From Stenotrophomonas sp. UBA2629 (GTDB taxonomy: Bacteria; Pseudomonadota; Gammaproteobacteria; Xanthomonadales; Xanthomonadaceae), in contig DEOB01000010.1 of assembly GCA_002359895.1 (NCBI GenBank), positions 651,577-684,447 of the forward strand: DNA of 32,871 nt, written 5' to 3'. Position numbers and translations under genes: made by a program. The notes beneath the pieces are model-generated. The model made no database searches. It had not been told where the DNA came from and worked only from the letters and a program-made list of their open reading frames with translations. Below are positions 16,275 to 24,164 of this stretch, in pieces. Within the stretch, counting starts at the first letter, position 1. Every line of letters begins with the position of its first letter.

Positions 16275-16338
16275 TCTGTTCCATCCGCATGCTTCTCCCC
16301 GGCGCTACCATCGCCTCGCTTTCCTGACGATAACCCCC

Positions 16339-17916
16339 ATGAACTCCACCTCTTCAACATCCCGCGCACGCTGGTTCGTCGCGGGCGATCTCAATGGCTT
16401 CTTTGGCCTGGTGGTCGACAACCTGTCGATCCTCGGCTTCATTGCGATGGCGCTGGTCGGCATCTTCCAGTTCCCCGCCGATGTGGTGTTTGGCCGCATG
16501 TTCCCGGGCACGGCCTTCGGCGTGCTGATCGGCAACCTGATGTACACGTGGATGGCGCGCCGGCTGGCGACATGCAGCGGGCGCGATGATGTCACCGCCA
16601 TGCCGCTGGGCCTGGATGCGCCCACCAGCATCGGCATGGCGCTGCTGGTATTGGGCCCGGCGTTTGTCGGCTTCAAGCAGCTGGGCATGGACCCGCAGGC
16701 AGCGGCGATGGCCACCTGGAAGCTGGGCATGGCCTCGCTGGTGGTGATGGGCCTGTTGAAGCTGGTGCTGTCGTTTGTCGGCGATGCGGTCACCCGCCAC
16801 GTGCCGCGCGCGGCCTTGCTGGGTTCCATCGGCGGCGCCGCGCTCACGCTGTTGGGCTTTCTGCCGCTGATCGAGAGCATGCGCCAGCCCTTGGTGGGCC
16901 TGGTCACGCTGGGCGTGCTGCTTTACGTGCTGGTGGCGCGCGGCGTGGTGCCGCTGCGGCTGCCAGGCGTTTTGTTTGCACTGCTGGTGGGTGTGGCGCT
17001 GTATTACGGGCTGGGCGCTGCGGGCGCGTTGACCGGCTTCCAGTGGCCGCCTGCGATTTCCTTTGCGGTGGCGTTGCCATTGCCGTCGCTGGGTTTTGTC
17101 GAAGGCCTGCCGCTGACCGTGCCGTATCTGTCGCTGCTGCTGCCGTTTGGCTTGTTGATGGTGGTGGGTGGCATCAACGTGGCCGAGAGCGCACGCGCTG
17201 CAGGCGATGACTATCGCACCCGCGACATTCTGCTGGTCGAAGCCATCGCCACGCTGGTGGCTGGTGTCTGTGGCGGTGTGGCGCAGACCACGCCGTACAT
17301 CGGCCAGCCGGCGTACAAGCGGTTGGGCGCACGCACCGGCTACACACTGTTGACCGGTCTGTTCATCGGCATCGGCGGCATGCTGGGCGTTGTTGCCGGC
17401 CTGGTGCAGTGGCTGCCGGTGGCGGTGCTGGCGCCGATCATTGTGTTTGTGGGTTTGGACATCACCGTGCAGGCGTTCCAGCAGACCAAGCGCGAACACG
17501 CCATTGCGGTGGCGCTGGCGTTTCTGCCGGCCATCGCTTACCTCATCAACATCAAGTTCGGCACCTGGGTGAGCCCGGAGGCGGCAGCCACGCTGTATGC
17601 GGCGGTGGATGGCCACGGTCTGTCGGATGTGGCCACGCTGCAGTTGCTGGGCAACGGTTTCATCATCACCGCGATGATCTGGGCGGCGGCGTTGGTGGCA
17701 TTGATCGAGCGCCGCGCCGGTGTGGCGGTGAGCCTGCTGGTAGCGGCGGCGGCGCTCAGCGCATTTGGTGTGATCCATTCCACCGATCCGCGTGGCGGCA
17801 TTTATCTGCCGTGGCAGCTGGAAGGCCTGCGCCAGTCGATCACCCTGCAGGTGAGTGCGGCCTACGCCGTGCTGGCGGTGGTGATTGGGTTGATGTCGCT
17901 GCAGAAACAGCGCTGA
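16339..17916 (+). CDS. NCS2/xanthine-uracil-type permease
   Basis: A 525-residue integral membrane protein with about 12-14 hydrophobic segments. It resembles the nucleobase:cation symporter-2 fold, with the half-helix signature region GGVAQTTPYIGQPAYKRLGARTG (about 307-329, key residues TTPYIGxPAY) preceded by NVAESARAAGDDYRTRDILLVE. This matches a COG2252-like branch of uncharacterised permeases rather than the well-studied UraA or XanQ. Purine or pyrimidine transport is therefore a guess. The ATG at 16339 lacks a clear ribosome-binding site. No purine-pathway genes are nearby. Confidence 0.8.
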   Translation: MNSTSSTSRARWFVAGDLNGFFGLVVDNLSILGFIAMALVGIFQFPADVVFGRMFPGTAFGVLIGNLMYTWMARRLATCSGRDDVTAMPLGLDAPTSIGMALLVLGPAFVGFKQLGMDPQAAAMATWKLGMASLVVMGLLKLVLSFVGDAVTRHVPRAALLGSIGGAALTLLGFLPLIESMRQPLVGLVTLGVLLYVLVARGVVPLRLPGVLFALLVGVALYYGLGAAGALTGFQWPPAISFAVALPLPSLGFVEGLPLTVPYLSLLLPFGLLMVVGGINVAESARAAGDDYRTRDILLVEAIATLVAGVCGGVAQTTPYIGQPAYKRLGARTGYTLLTGLFIGIGGMLGVVAGLVQWLPVAVLAPIIVFVGLDITVQAFQQTKREHAIAVALAFLPAIAYLINIKFGTWVSPEAAATLYAAVDGHGLSDVATLQLLGNGFIITAMIWAAALVALIERRAGVAVSLLVAAAALSAFGVIHSTDPRGGIYLPWQLEGLRQSITLQVSAAYAVLAVVIGLMSLQKQR

Positions 17917-17930
17917 AAACCGGCTGAAAT

Positions 17931-17980
17931 GGTGCAGATGACCCGGCCGGGGAACCCCTCCGCATCTGCCGGGTCACACC
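17931..17980. other. Nested hairpin between permease and DUF3014 genes
   Basis: An outer stem TGACCCGGC (17939-17947) / GCCGGGTCA (17968-17976) can extend by GGTG/CACC. Inside it lies GGGGAACCCC (17949-17958). No U-run follows. It may slow or stop transcription leaving the permease gene or shape the DUF3014 mRNA leader. Confidence 0.5.
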
Positions 17981-18005
17981 ATCACGTGCAATAGAGGTGC
18001 AAGTG

Positions 18006-18824
18006 ATGGAAAAGCGTAAAGCAGTGTGGCCGTGGGTGGTGGTGGGTGTTGTCGCGGTGGGCGGCGCGGGCTGGTGGTTGTTCCGCGACGATGTGGCGCA
18101 GCTGCGTCAGTCGGCGGCGCTCACATCGCCGCCGGAGAATGCCACGGCAATCGCAACGCCCACCTCTCCCACGCCTGCAGCGGCGGAACAGCCCACTACG
18201 CCGCTACATCCGCTCGATGCTGCTGCAGACGCGGCCTTGCCGGCGCTGGCCGACAGTGACGACCCGGTTTTGCAGGCGTTGGCAGGGCTGTTTCCCACAG
18301 ATGCGTTGGCGCTGCTGCTGCGTGAGCATGTGATCCAGCGCGTGGTGGTGCATGTGGACAACCTCACCCAGCCGAGCATGCCCAGCAGCGCCATGGCAGT
18401 ACGGCCGGCCCCGGGCAGCTTGGTGGTGGAACCGGGAACTGATGGCGGCGAGCAGTTGGCAGCGGCCAATGCCGCACGTTATGCGCCGTGGGTGGATGCC
18501 TTTACCCGCGCCGATGCATCGGCCGTTGCGGGTGCGTATGTGCGCTTCTACCCGCTGGTGCAGCAGGCCTATCGCGATATCGGGCACCCCGAAGGCCACT
18601 TCAACGACCGTCTGGTGGCGGTGATCGACCACCTGTTGCAGACCCCGGAGCCGGCGCGACCGTTGGCCGTCGAACCCGACGGAAAAGGCAAATACCGCTT
18701 TGTCGACCCTGCGTTGCAGTCGCTGTCGGTGGGGCAAAAGGCATTGCTGCGTATGGATATGGCCCAGCAACAGGCGGTCAAAAAGCAGCTGCGTGCAATC
18801 CGCGCGGCCATCACGCGCGGTTGA
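18006..18824 (+). CDS. DUF3014 membrane-anchored protein
   Basis: A 272-residue protein with one N-terminal membrane helix (about 7-26, VWPWVVVGVVAVGGAGWWLF). A Pro/Ala/Thr-rich periplasmic linker (40-70) leads to a DUF3014 domain of about 190 residues with HVIQRVVVHVDNLTQPSMPS, YVRFYPLVQQAYRDIGHPEGHFNDRLVAVIDHLL and KYRFVDPALQSLSVGQKALLRM. Family function is unknown. I chose the ATG at 18006 because GAGG lies 8 bases upstream; an alternative start 3 codons earlier is weaker. It lies between the permease and clpB in the same orientation, but clpB has its own promoter. Confidence 0.88.
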   Translation: MEKRKAVWPWVVVGVVAVGGAGWWLFRDDVAQLRQSAALTSPPENATAIATPTSPTPAAAEQPTTPLHPLDAAADAALPALADSDDPVLQALAGLFPTDALALLLREHVIQRVVVHVDNLTQPSMPSSAMAVRPAPGSLVVEPGTDGGEQLAAANAARYAPWVDAFTRADASAVAGAYVRFYPLVQQAYRDIGHPEGHFNDRLVAVIDHLLQTPEPARPLAVEPDGKGKYRFVDPALQSLSVGQKALLRMDMAQQQAVKKQLRAIRAAITRG

Positions 18825-18863
18825 TTGCCAGGGTTTGTGTTGGATCAATGCCTGGCGCTGGCG

Positions 18864-18965
18864 GCTGGCGATACTGGAAAGGAAGCTGCGATTTCAACTG
18901 AACAGGGGCCGCGCTCGGCCCTTGAATCACGCGGTTGCAACCACATCTGACTCAGTATCGCCAGC
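18864..18965. repeat. 13-bp inverted repeat enclosing the clpB promoter
   Basis: GCTGGCGATACTG (18864-18876) and CAGTATCGCCAGC (18953-18965) are perfect inverted copies 76 bp apart. Between them lie a short GGCCG/CGGCC hairpin (18907-18920) and the sigma-32 promoter. The repeat could be a cruciform, the ends of a small non-autonomous element, or an operator pair. Confidence 0.7.
18921..18948 (+). promoter_or_regulatory. Sigma-32 (RpoH) heat-shock promoter of clpB
   Basis: The -35 element CTTGAAT (18921-18927) and -10 element CCACATCT (18941-18948) are separated by 13 bp. The consensus is CTTGAAA-N13-14-CCCCATNT, so the -10 differs at a single position. Transcription would start near 18955, giving a leader of about 45 nt before the ATG at 19000. 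Confidence 0.82.
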
Positions 18966-18999
18966 AACGCTGGCCCCCAGACATTGAGGAAGAAGACCC

Positions 19000-21588
19000 A
19001 TGCGGATGGACAAGCTCACCTCCAACTTCCAGAAGGCGCTGTCTGACGCGCAGTCCTTGGCAGTCGGCCGTGACAACAACATCATCGAGCCGGTGCACGT
19101 ACTCAGTGCGCTGCTGGACCAGACCGGCGGCAGCAGCCGTCCGTTGCTGGCCCAAGCCGGCGTCAACGTGCCGGTGCTGCGCGAGCGGCTGGCCGAATCG
19201 CTGGATGCATTGCCCAAGGTGTCCGGTCAGGCCGGCAACCTGTCGATGGGCAATGATTTGAGCCGCCTGCTCAACAACACCGACAAGTTGGCGCAGCAGC
19301 ACAACGACCAGTTCATCGCCAGCGAGTGGTTTCTGCTGGCGGCGGTGGACGACAGTGGTGCGGCCGGTATGGCCCTGCGCGCTGCCGGTGCCGATAAAAA
19401 CAAAGTGAAAGCCGCCATCGAGAAACTGCGCGGCGGGGAAACCGTGCAAAGCGAAAACGCTGAAGAACAGCGCCAGGCGCTGGAAAAATACACCATCGAC
19501 CTCACCGCGCGTGCCGAAAGCGGCAAGCTCGATCCGGTGATTGGCCGCGACGAGGAAATCCGCCGCACCATCCAGGTATTGCAGCGCCGTACCAAGAACA
19601 ACCCGGTGCTGATCGGTGAACCCGGCGTGGGTAAGACTGCCATTGTCGAAGGCCTGGCCCAGCGCATCATCAACGACGAAGTACCCGAAGGCCTGCGTGG
19701 CAAGCGCGTGCTGTCGTTGGACATGGGCGCGTTGATTGCCGGTGCCAAGTTCCGTGGTGAGTTCGAAGAGCGCTTGAAGGCCGTGCTCAATGATCTGTCC
19801 AAGAACGAAGGCCAGATCATTCTGTTCATTGACGAACTGCACACCATGGTCGGCGCCGGCAAAGGCGAGGGCGCGATGGACGCGGGCAACATGCTCAAGC
19901 CGGCGCTTGCGCGTGGCGAGCTGCATTGCATCGGTGCGACCACACTGGACGAATACCGCCAGTACATTGAAAAAGACGCCGCGCTGGAGCGCCGTTTCCA
20001 GAAGGTGCTGGTGGGCGAGCCGACGGTGGAAGACACCATCGCGATTCTGCGTGGATTGAAGGAGCGCTACGCGATGCACCACAGCGTGGAGATCACCGAC
20101 CCGGCCGTCGTGGCCGCGGCCACGCTGTCGCACCGCTACATCACCGACCGCCAGCTGCCGGACAAGGCCATCGACCTGATGGACGAAGCTGCCTCGCGCA
20201 TTCGCATGGAGATTGATTCCAAGCCGGAGGAACTTGATCGCCTGGAACGTAGGCTCATCCAGCTCAAGATCCAGCGCGAAATGCTGAAGAAAGAGAAGGA
20301 TGATGCATCGCGCAAACGCCTGGCGGATCTGGATGCCGACATCGGCACGCTGGAGCGTGAGTTCTCCGACCTCAACGAAATCTGGAAGTCCGAGAAAGCC
20401 GCGCTGCAGGGTGCCACCAAGATCAAGGAGCAGGTGGAAAAGGCCAAGCTCGATCTGGAAGCGGCACACCGCCAGCAGGATTTCGCCAAGATGAGCGAGA
20501 TCCAATACGGCCTGTTGCCCAACCTTGAAAAGCAGTTGCAGGCCGCGCAGGAAGTGGAGCGCAAGGATTTCAAGCTGGTGCAGGACAAGGTGACCGACGA
20601 GGAAATCGCCGAGGTCGTCTCGCGCTGGACTGGCATCCCGGTCAGCAAGATGCTGGAAGGCGAGCGCGACAAGTTGCTGCGCATGGAAGACATGCTGCAC
20701 AACCGCGTGGTTGGGCAGGAAGAAGCCATCCGCGTGGTGTCTGATGCGGTGCGTCGTTCGCGCGCGGGCTTGTCCGATCCCAACCGGCCGAGTGGTTCGT
20801 TCCTGTTCCTGGGCCCCACCGGCGTGGGCAAGACCGAGTTGACCAAGGCGCTGGCCGATTTCCTGTTCGACTCGCCCGACGCGATGGTGCGCATCGACAT
20901 GAGTGAGTTCATGGAGAAGCACAGCGTGTCGCGCCTGATCGGTGCGCCCCCGGGCTATGTGGGCTACGAAGAAGGCGGCTACCTCACCGAGGCCGTGCGT
21001 CGCCGTCCGTACAGCGTGATTCTGCTGGACGAGGTGGAGAAGGCGCATCCGGATGTATTCAACATCCTGCTGCAGGTGCTGGATGACGGCCGCTTGACCG
21101 ATGGCCAGGGCCGCACGGTGGACTTCCGCAACACCGTCATCGTGATGACCTCGAACCTGGGCTCGCACCAGATCCAGGACATGAGCGGTGACGACAGCCC
21201 GGAGGCCTATCTGCAGATGAAGGCCGCCGTGATGGGCGTGGTGCAGGCGCACTTCCGCCCGGAGTTCATCAACCGCCTGGACGACATTGTTGTTTTCCAT
21301 CCGCTGGACAAGCAGCAGATCAAGCAGATCGCGCGCATCCAGATGCGTGGTTTGGAGAAGCGTTTGAGCGAGCGTGGCCTGCAGCTGGATGTGGTTGATT
21401 CGGCGTTCGATCAGCTCAGCGATGTCGGCTTTGATCCGGTGTATGGCGCGCGCCCGTTGAAGCGTGCGATCCAGGCACAGCTGGAGAATCCGCTGGCGCA
21501 GAAGATTCTGTCCGGCGAGTTCGTCAGCGGCGACACCATCAAAGTGGAAGCCGGCGCGGGCGGGCACCTGGTGTTCGCCAAGGGCTGA
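19000..21588 (+). CDS. clpB: ATP-dependent chaperone ClpB
   Basis: A hexameric AAA+ disaggregase that works with DnaK to rescue aggregated proteins. The 862 residues contain an N-domain (1-145), nucleotide-binding domain 1 with Walker A GEPGVGKT (206-213) and Walker B ILFIDELH, the coiled-coil M-domain (about 410-525, rich in Lys/Glu/Leu), and nucleotide-binding domain 2 with Walker A GPTGVGKT and Walker B ILLDEVEKAH. The C-terminal domain ends normally. The ATG at 19000 (MRMDKLTSNFQ) parallels the E. coli start and has GAGGA upstream. Expression is probably heat-induced from the sigma-32 promoter at 18921. In E. coli clpB directly follows yfiH; here it is about 13.6 kb away. Confidence 0.98.
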   Translation: MRMDKLTSNFQKALSDAQSLAVGRDNNIIEPVHVLSALLDQTGGSSRPLLAQAGVNVPVLRERLAESLDALPKVSGQAGNLSMGNDLSRLLNNTDKLAQQHNDQFIASEWFLLAAVDDSGAAGMALRAAGADKNKVKAAIEKLRGGETVQSENAEEQRQALEKYTIDLTARAESGKLDPVIGRDEEIRRTIQVLQRRTKNNPVLIGEPGVGKTAIVEGLAQRIINDEVPEGLRGKRVLSLDMGALIAGAKFRGEFEERLKAVLNDLSKNEGQIILFIDELHTMVGAGKGEGAMDAGNMLKPALARGELHCIGATTLDEYRQYIEKDAALERRFQKVLVGEPTVEDTIAILRGLKERYAMHHSVEITDPAVVAAATLSHRYITDRQLPDKAIDLMDEAASRIRMEIDSKPEELDRLERRLIQLKIQREMLKKEKDDASRKRLADLDADIGTLEREFSDLNEIWKSEKAALQGATKIKEQVEKAKLDLEAAHRQQDFAKMSEIQYGLLPNLEKQLQAAQEVERKDFKLVQDKVTDEEIAEVVSRWTGIPVSKMLEGERDKLLRMEDMLHNRVVGQEEAIRVVSDAVRRSRAGLSDPNRPSGSFLFLGPTGVGKTELTKALADFLFDSPDAMVRIDMSEFMEKHSVSRLIGAPPGYVGYEEGGYLTEAVRRRPYSVILLDEVEKAHPDVFNILLQVLDDGRLTDGQGRTVDFRNTVIVMTSNLGSHQIQDMSGDDSPEAYLQMKAAVMGVVQAHFRPEFINRLDDIVVFHPLDKQQIKQIARIQMRGLEKRLSERGLQLDVVDSAFDQLSDVGFDPVYGARPLKRAIQAQLENPLAQKILSGEFVSGDTIKVEAGAGGHLVFAKG

Positions 21589-21604
21589 GGGGAGCGCAAA
21601 TCTT

Positions 21605-21787
21605 CCCTCACCCAACCCCACTCCGCGCTCCGGCCCTTGCGTTGACGCAAGGGCGTTCGATGGACAGCGAACCGGTGGTCCGCAAGCTGCCCCTCTCACC
21701 CCGTACACGGGAGAGGGGCCAATGCACTCGCAGTCGACGGAATCCGAGCCCCTCTCCCGCAAGCGGGAGAGGGGTTGGGGTGAGGGC
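21605..21787. repeat. Degenerate two-palindrome element after clpB
   Basis: A broken left arm CCCTCACCCAACCCC (21605-21619) is followed by an unrelated 20-bp palindrome, then a decayed left palindrome (21690-21718, loop CCGTACACGG) and an intact right half (21749-21787, loop CGCAAGCG). The spacer begins GGGGCCAATGCACTCGCAG, nearly the same as that of the element at 23247. The left arm appears separated from its palindrome by about 70 bp of foreign sequence. It takes up much of the 344-bp gap between clpB and the next gene; 21788-21932 shows nothing else I can identify, and no intrinsic terminator is evident. Confidence 0.8.
21634..21653. repeat. 20-bp palindrome inside the clpB 3' element
   Basis: Arms CCCTTGCGT (21634-21642) and ACGCAAGGG (21645-21653) have a 2-base loop. 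It is not followed by a T-run. It sits between the detached left arm and the rest of the element. Confidence 0.7.
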
Positions 21788-21932
21788 GCTTCTGGAGTGA
21801 GGGTGCGTTTAAAGCTCCAAAGCAACGCGCATCACCTCATTCCAATACGTCACAAGTAACCACTGCAACCGTCTTCAGCAAGCCGCGTTCATTGGGCTAT
21901 GGTCAGCGATTCTCTTTGGCGTGAGCGCTCTG

Positions 21933-23219
21933 ATGACCGACCCCCAGTGGAAGCCTGAAACCATCGCCGTACACGGCGGCTATTCGCCCGATCCCACCAC
22001 CCGCGCGGTGGCCGTGCCGATCTACCAGACCGTCGCTTACGCCTTCGACGATACCCAGCACGGTGCCGATCTGTTCGACCTGAAAGTGCAGGGCAACATC
22101 TACACCCGCATCATGAACCCCACCACAGATGTGCTGGAAAAGCGCATCGCCGCGTTGGAAGGTGGCATTGGTGCGCTGGCATTGGCATCCGGGCAGGCGG
22201 CCATCACGTATGCCATCCAGACCATTGCCGAGGCCGGTGACAACATCCTCGCGGCCAGTGCGTTGTACGGTGGCACCTACAACCTGTTCGCGCACACGCT
22301 GCCGCAGTTTGGCATCCAGACACGCTTTGCCGACTATCGCGATCCGCAGGCCTTTGCCGCTTTGATCGACGAGCGCACCAAGGCCGTGTTCGTGGAATCC
22401 ATCGGCAACCCGCGCGGCAACATCACCGACATTGAGGCCATCGCCAAGATCGCGCACGCGCATGGCGTGCCGGTGATTGTCGACAACACCGTGGCCACGC
22501 CGTACCTGCAGCGCTCGTTCGATTTCGGCGCTGATATCGTCGTGCATTCGCTGACCAAATATCTTGGCGGCCATGGCACCAGCTTGGGTGGCGCAATTGT
22601 GGATTCCGGGCGGTTTCCGTGGGCCGAGCACAAGGCGCGTTTCCCACGGCTCAATACGCCGGATGTGAGTTATCACGGAGTGGTCTACACCGAAGCGCTG
22701 GGCCCGGCGGCTTACATCGGCCGCGCACGCGTGGTGCCATTGCGCAACATGGGCGCGGCGATTTCCCCGTTCAACGCGTTCCAGATTCTGCAGGGCATCG
22801 AAACATTGGCGCTGCGCATGGACCGCATCAACAGCAATACCCTGGCCGTTGCCAACTATCTGCAGAAGCACAGCAAGGTGGCCTGGGTGAACTATGCCGC
22901 GCTGCCGGATCACCCCGAGCATGCGCTGGTGCAGAAGTACCTGCGCGGGCAGGGCTCGGGCGTGCTGACGTTCGGTCTGCCGGGTGGCCGTGAAGCCGGC
23001 GCACGCTTCCTGGACGCGCTGCAGTTGTTCACGCGCTTGGTGAACCTGGGCGATGCCAAGTCGCTGGCAACGCACCCGGCGTCCACCACGCACCGGCAGT
23101 TGGATGCAGCCGAGTTGGAGAAGGCCGGTGTGACGCTGGATACCGTGCGCTTGTCGGTGGGCATCGAGCATATTGATGACCTGCTGGCGGATCTGGAGCA
23201 GGCGTTGGCGGGGGCTTGA
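21933..23219 (+). CDS. O-acetylhomoserine sulfhydrylase-type PLP enzyme
   Basis: A 428-residue Cys/Met-metabolism PLP enzyme, best matching O-acetylhomoserine aminocarboxypropyltransferase (MetY), which makes homocysteine from O-acetylhomoserine and sulfide. The PLP lysine is Lys209 (VVHSLTKYLGGHG), and Asp184 (VIVDNTVATP) would pair with the pyridine nitrogen. The Tyr57/Arg59 phosphate contact (NIYTRIMNPT) and SGQAA (86-90) are present. MetY length (about 430) separates it from the shorter cystathionine enzymes and methionine gamma-lyase (about 390-400), though that lyase remains possible. I chose the ATG at 21933; a GTG at 21921 would add four residues, and neither has a strong ribosome-binding site. 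Related palindromic elements flank it on both sides. Confidence 0.88.
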   Translation: MTDPQWKPETIAVHGGYSPDPTTRAVAVPIYQTVAYAFDDTQHGADLFDLKVQGNIYTRIMNPTTDVLEKRIAALEGGIGALALASGQAAITYAIQTIAEAGDNILAASALYGGTYNLFAHTLPQFGIQTRFADYRDPQAFAALIDERTKAVFVESIGNPRGNITDIEAIAKIAHAHGVPVIVDNTVATPYLQRSFDFGADIVVHSLTKYLGGHGTSLGGAIVDSGRFPWAEHKARFPRLNTPDVSYHGVVYTEALGPAAYIGRARVVPLRNMGAAISPFNAFQILQGIETLALRMDRINSNTLAVANYLQKHSKVAWVNYAALPDHPEHALVQKYLRGQGSGVLTFGLPGGREAGARFLDALQLFTRLVNLGDAKSLATHPASTTHRQLDAAELEKAGVTLDTVRLSVGIEHIDDLLADLEQALAGA

Positions 23220-23246
23220 GGCTGGAGCTTGCGTGCCAGAAGCTTC

Positions 23247-23353
23247 CCCTCACCCCAACCCCTCTCCCGCGCGCGGGAGAGGGGCTAATGCACTCGCAGC
23301 CGAAGCGATCTGAGTCCCTCTTCCGCGCGCGGGAGAGGGGTTGGGGTGAGGGC
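23247..23353. repeat. Two-palindrome inverted element between convergent genes
   Basis: The left half (23247-23284) and right half (23315-23353) both have the loop CGCGCGCG. The spacer GGGGCTAATGCACTCGCAG is shared with the element at 21690-21787. It lies between the MetY-type gene and the convergent reductase gene, where it could act as a transcription stop in both directions. Confidence 0.9.
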
Positions 23354-23390
23354 AGTTCCTAAGCCCCAAAACGCTTCAGGCAACAAGCAC

Positions 23391-24041
23391 TCACCAGGCA
23401 ACCGTAAAGCGCTTGCCCACATGCTTCGGGGCTTCCAGCTCGTCGACCACGGCCAATGCCAGGTCCGCTGCGCTGATGGTGCCCGGGCCATCACCGGTGT
23501 TCAGGGGGCTGTCGCCGCCTACGCGGTACTTGCCGGTGCGCTCGCTCGGGCCACCGCCGTGGAAGGCGACCGGCGGGCTGAGCTGGGTCCAGTCCAGCGT
23601 GGATTCCTGTTGCAGCTCGGTCAGGCCGTCGCGTGCGGCGCTGGCGCCGGGGTAGATCGCCGCCGGGAAGTTGGGTGAATCCACCAACTGTGTGCCGTCG
23701 GCGGCATACAGGCTGCCGGCGCCGCCAATCACGATGTAGCGCTTCACGCTTGCGGCCTTGGTGCCCGCCACAATCGCGCGGGTGCCGCTCATGAAATCCT
23801 GGTAGATGTTCGGGTTGGCCCAGCCAGGATTGAACGCACTGATCACCGCATCCTGGCCGGCAACCGCAGCTTGTACCTGTGCTGCATCCTGCACGTCGGC
23901 TTTGATCACCTGCAGATGTGGCCGGGCCGCGAGCTTGCCCGGATCACGGACCAGCGCGGTGACGTCGTGGCCACGGGTCAGCAGTTCTTCAAGCAGGGCG
24001 GTGCCGACAAAGCCGGTGGCGCCAATCAGTGCGACTTTCAT
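23391..24041 (-). CDS. NAD(P)-binding reductase, atypical SDR/NmrA-like
   Basis: A 216-residue Rossmann-fold protein with the nucleotide motif GATGFVG (Gly7, Gly10, Gly13). It has an Arg/Asp acceptor pattern (VRDPGKL, IKADVQD) and the segment YIVIGGAGSLY typical of atypical short-chain dehydrogenases (NAD(P)H-binding, YwnB/NmrA-like). The classical SDR Tyr-x-x-x-Lys motif is absent. Substrate is unknown. I chose the ATG at 24041, with AGGA 8 bases upstream; longer in-frame starts read into the divergent promoter region. It is divergent from a LysR regulator that probably controls it. Confidence 0.9.
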   Translation of the reverse strand: MKVALIGATGFVGTALLEELLTRGHDVTALVRDPGKLAARPHLQVIKADVQDAAQVQAAVAGQDAVISAFNPGWANPNIYQDFMSGTRAIVAGTKAASVKRYIVIGGAGSLYAADGTQLVDSPNFPAAIYPGASAARDGLTELQQESTLDWTQLSPPVAFHGGGPSERTGKYRVGGDSPLNTGDGPGTISAADLALAVVDELEAPKHVGKRFTVAW

Positions 24042-24125
24042 TGCGTGTTCCTGGAGTAGTGGGGACGGCGGCCAGTGTCCACCTGCGACCGTGACGCGGG
24101 TAGTCGTCCATCTGCACAATCACCT

Positions 24126-24140
24126 TGAAGCCCTGCTTCA
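24126..24140. promoter_or_regulatory. Candidate LysR operator between divergent genes
   Basis: A dyad TGAAG-CCCTG-CTTCA lies in the 123-bp gap between the reductase and LysR genes, 24 bp ahead of the LysR start. It is a T-N13-A rather than the classical T-N11-A box, so the assignment is by position. Confidence 0.4.
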
Positions 24141-24164
24141 CAATGGCGGACAAGGAGGTGGTTG

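Noticed and set aside
18952..21825. 957-codon open frame on the - strand opposite clpB
   Set aside because: It is a shadow of clpB, with composition typical of the antisense frame (rich in His, Gln, Ala) and no known motif.
21840..21932. SAM riboswitch ahead of the MetY-type gene
   Set aside because: I looked for a structured leader with a known SAM aptamer pattern and saw none; the region is too short and lacks the expected pairing.
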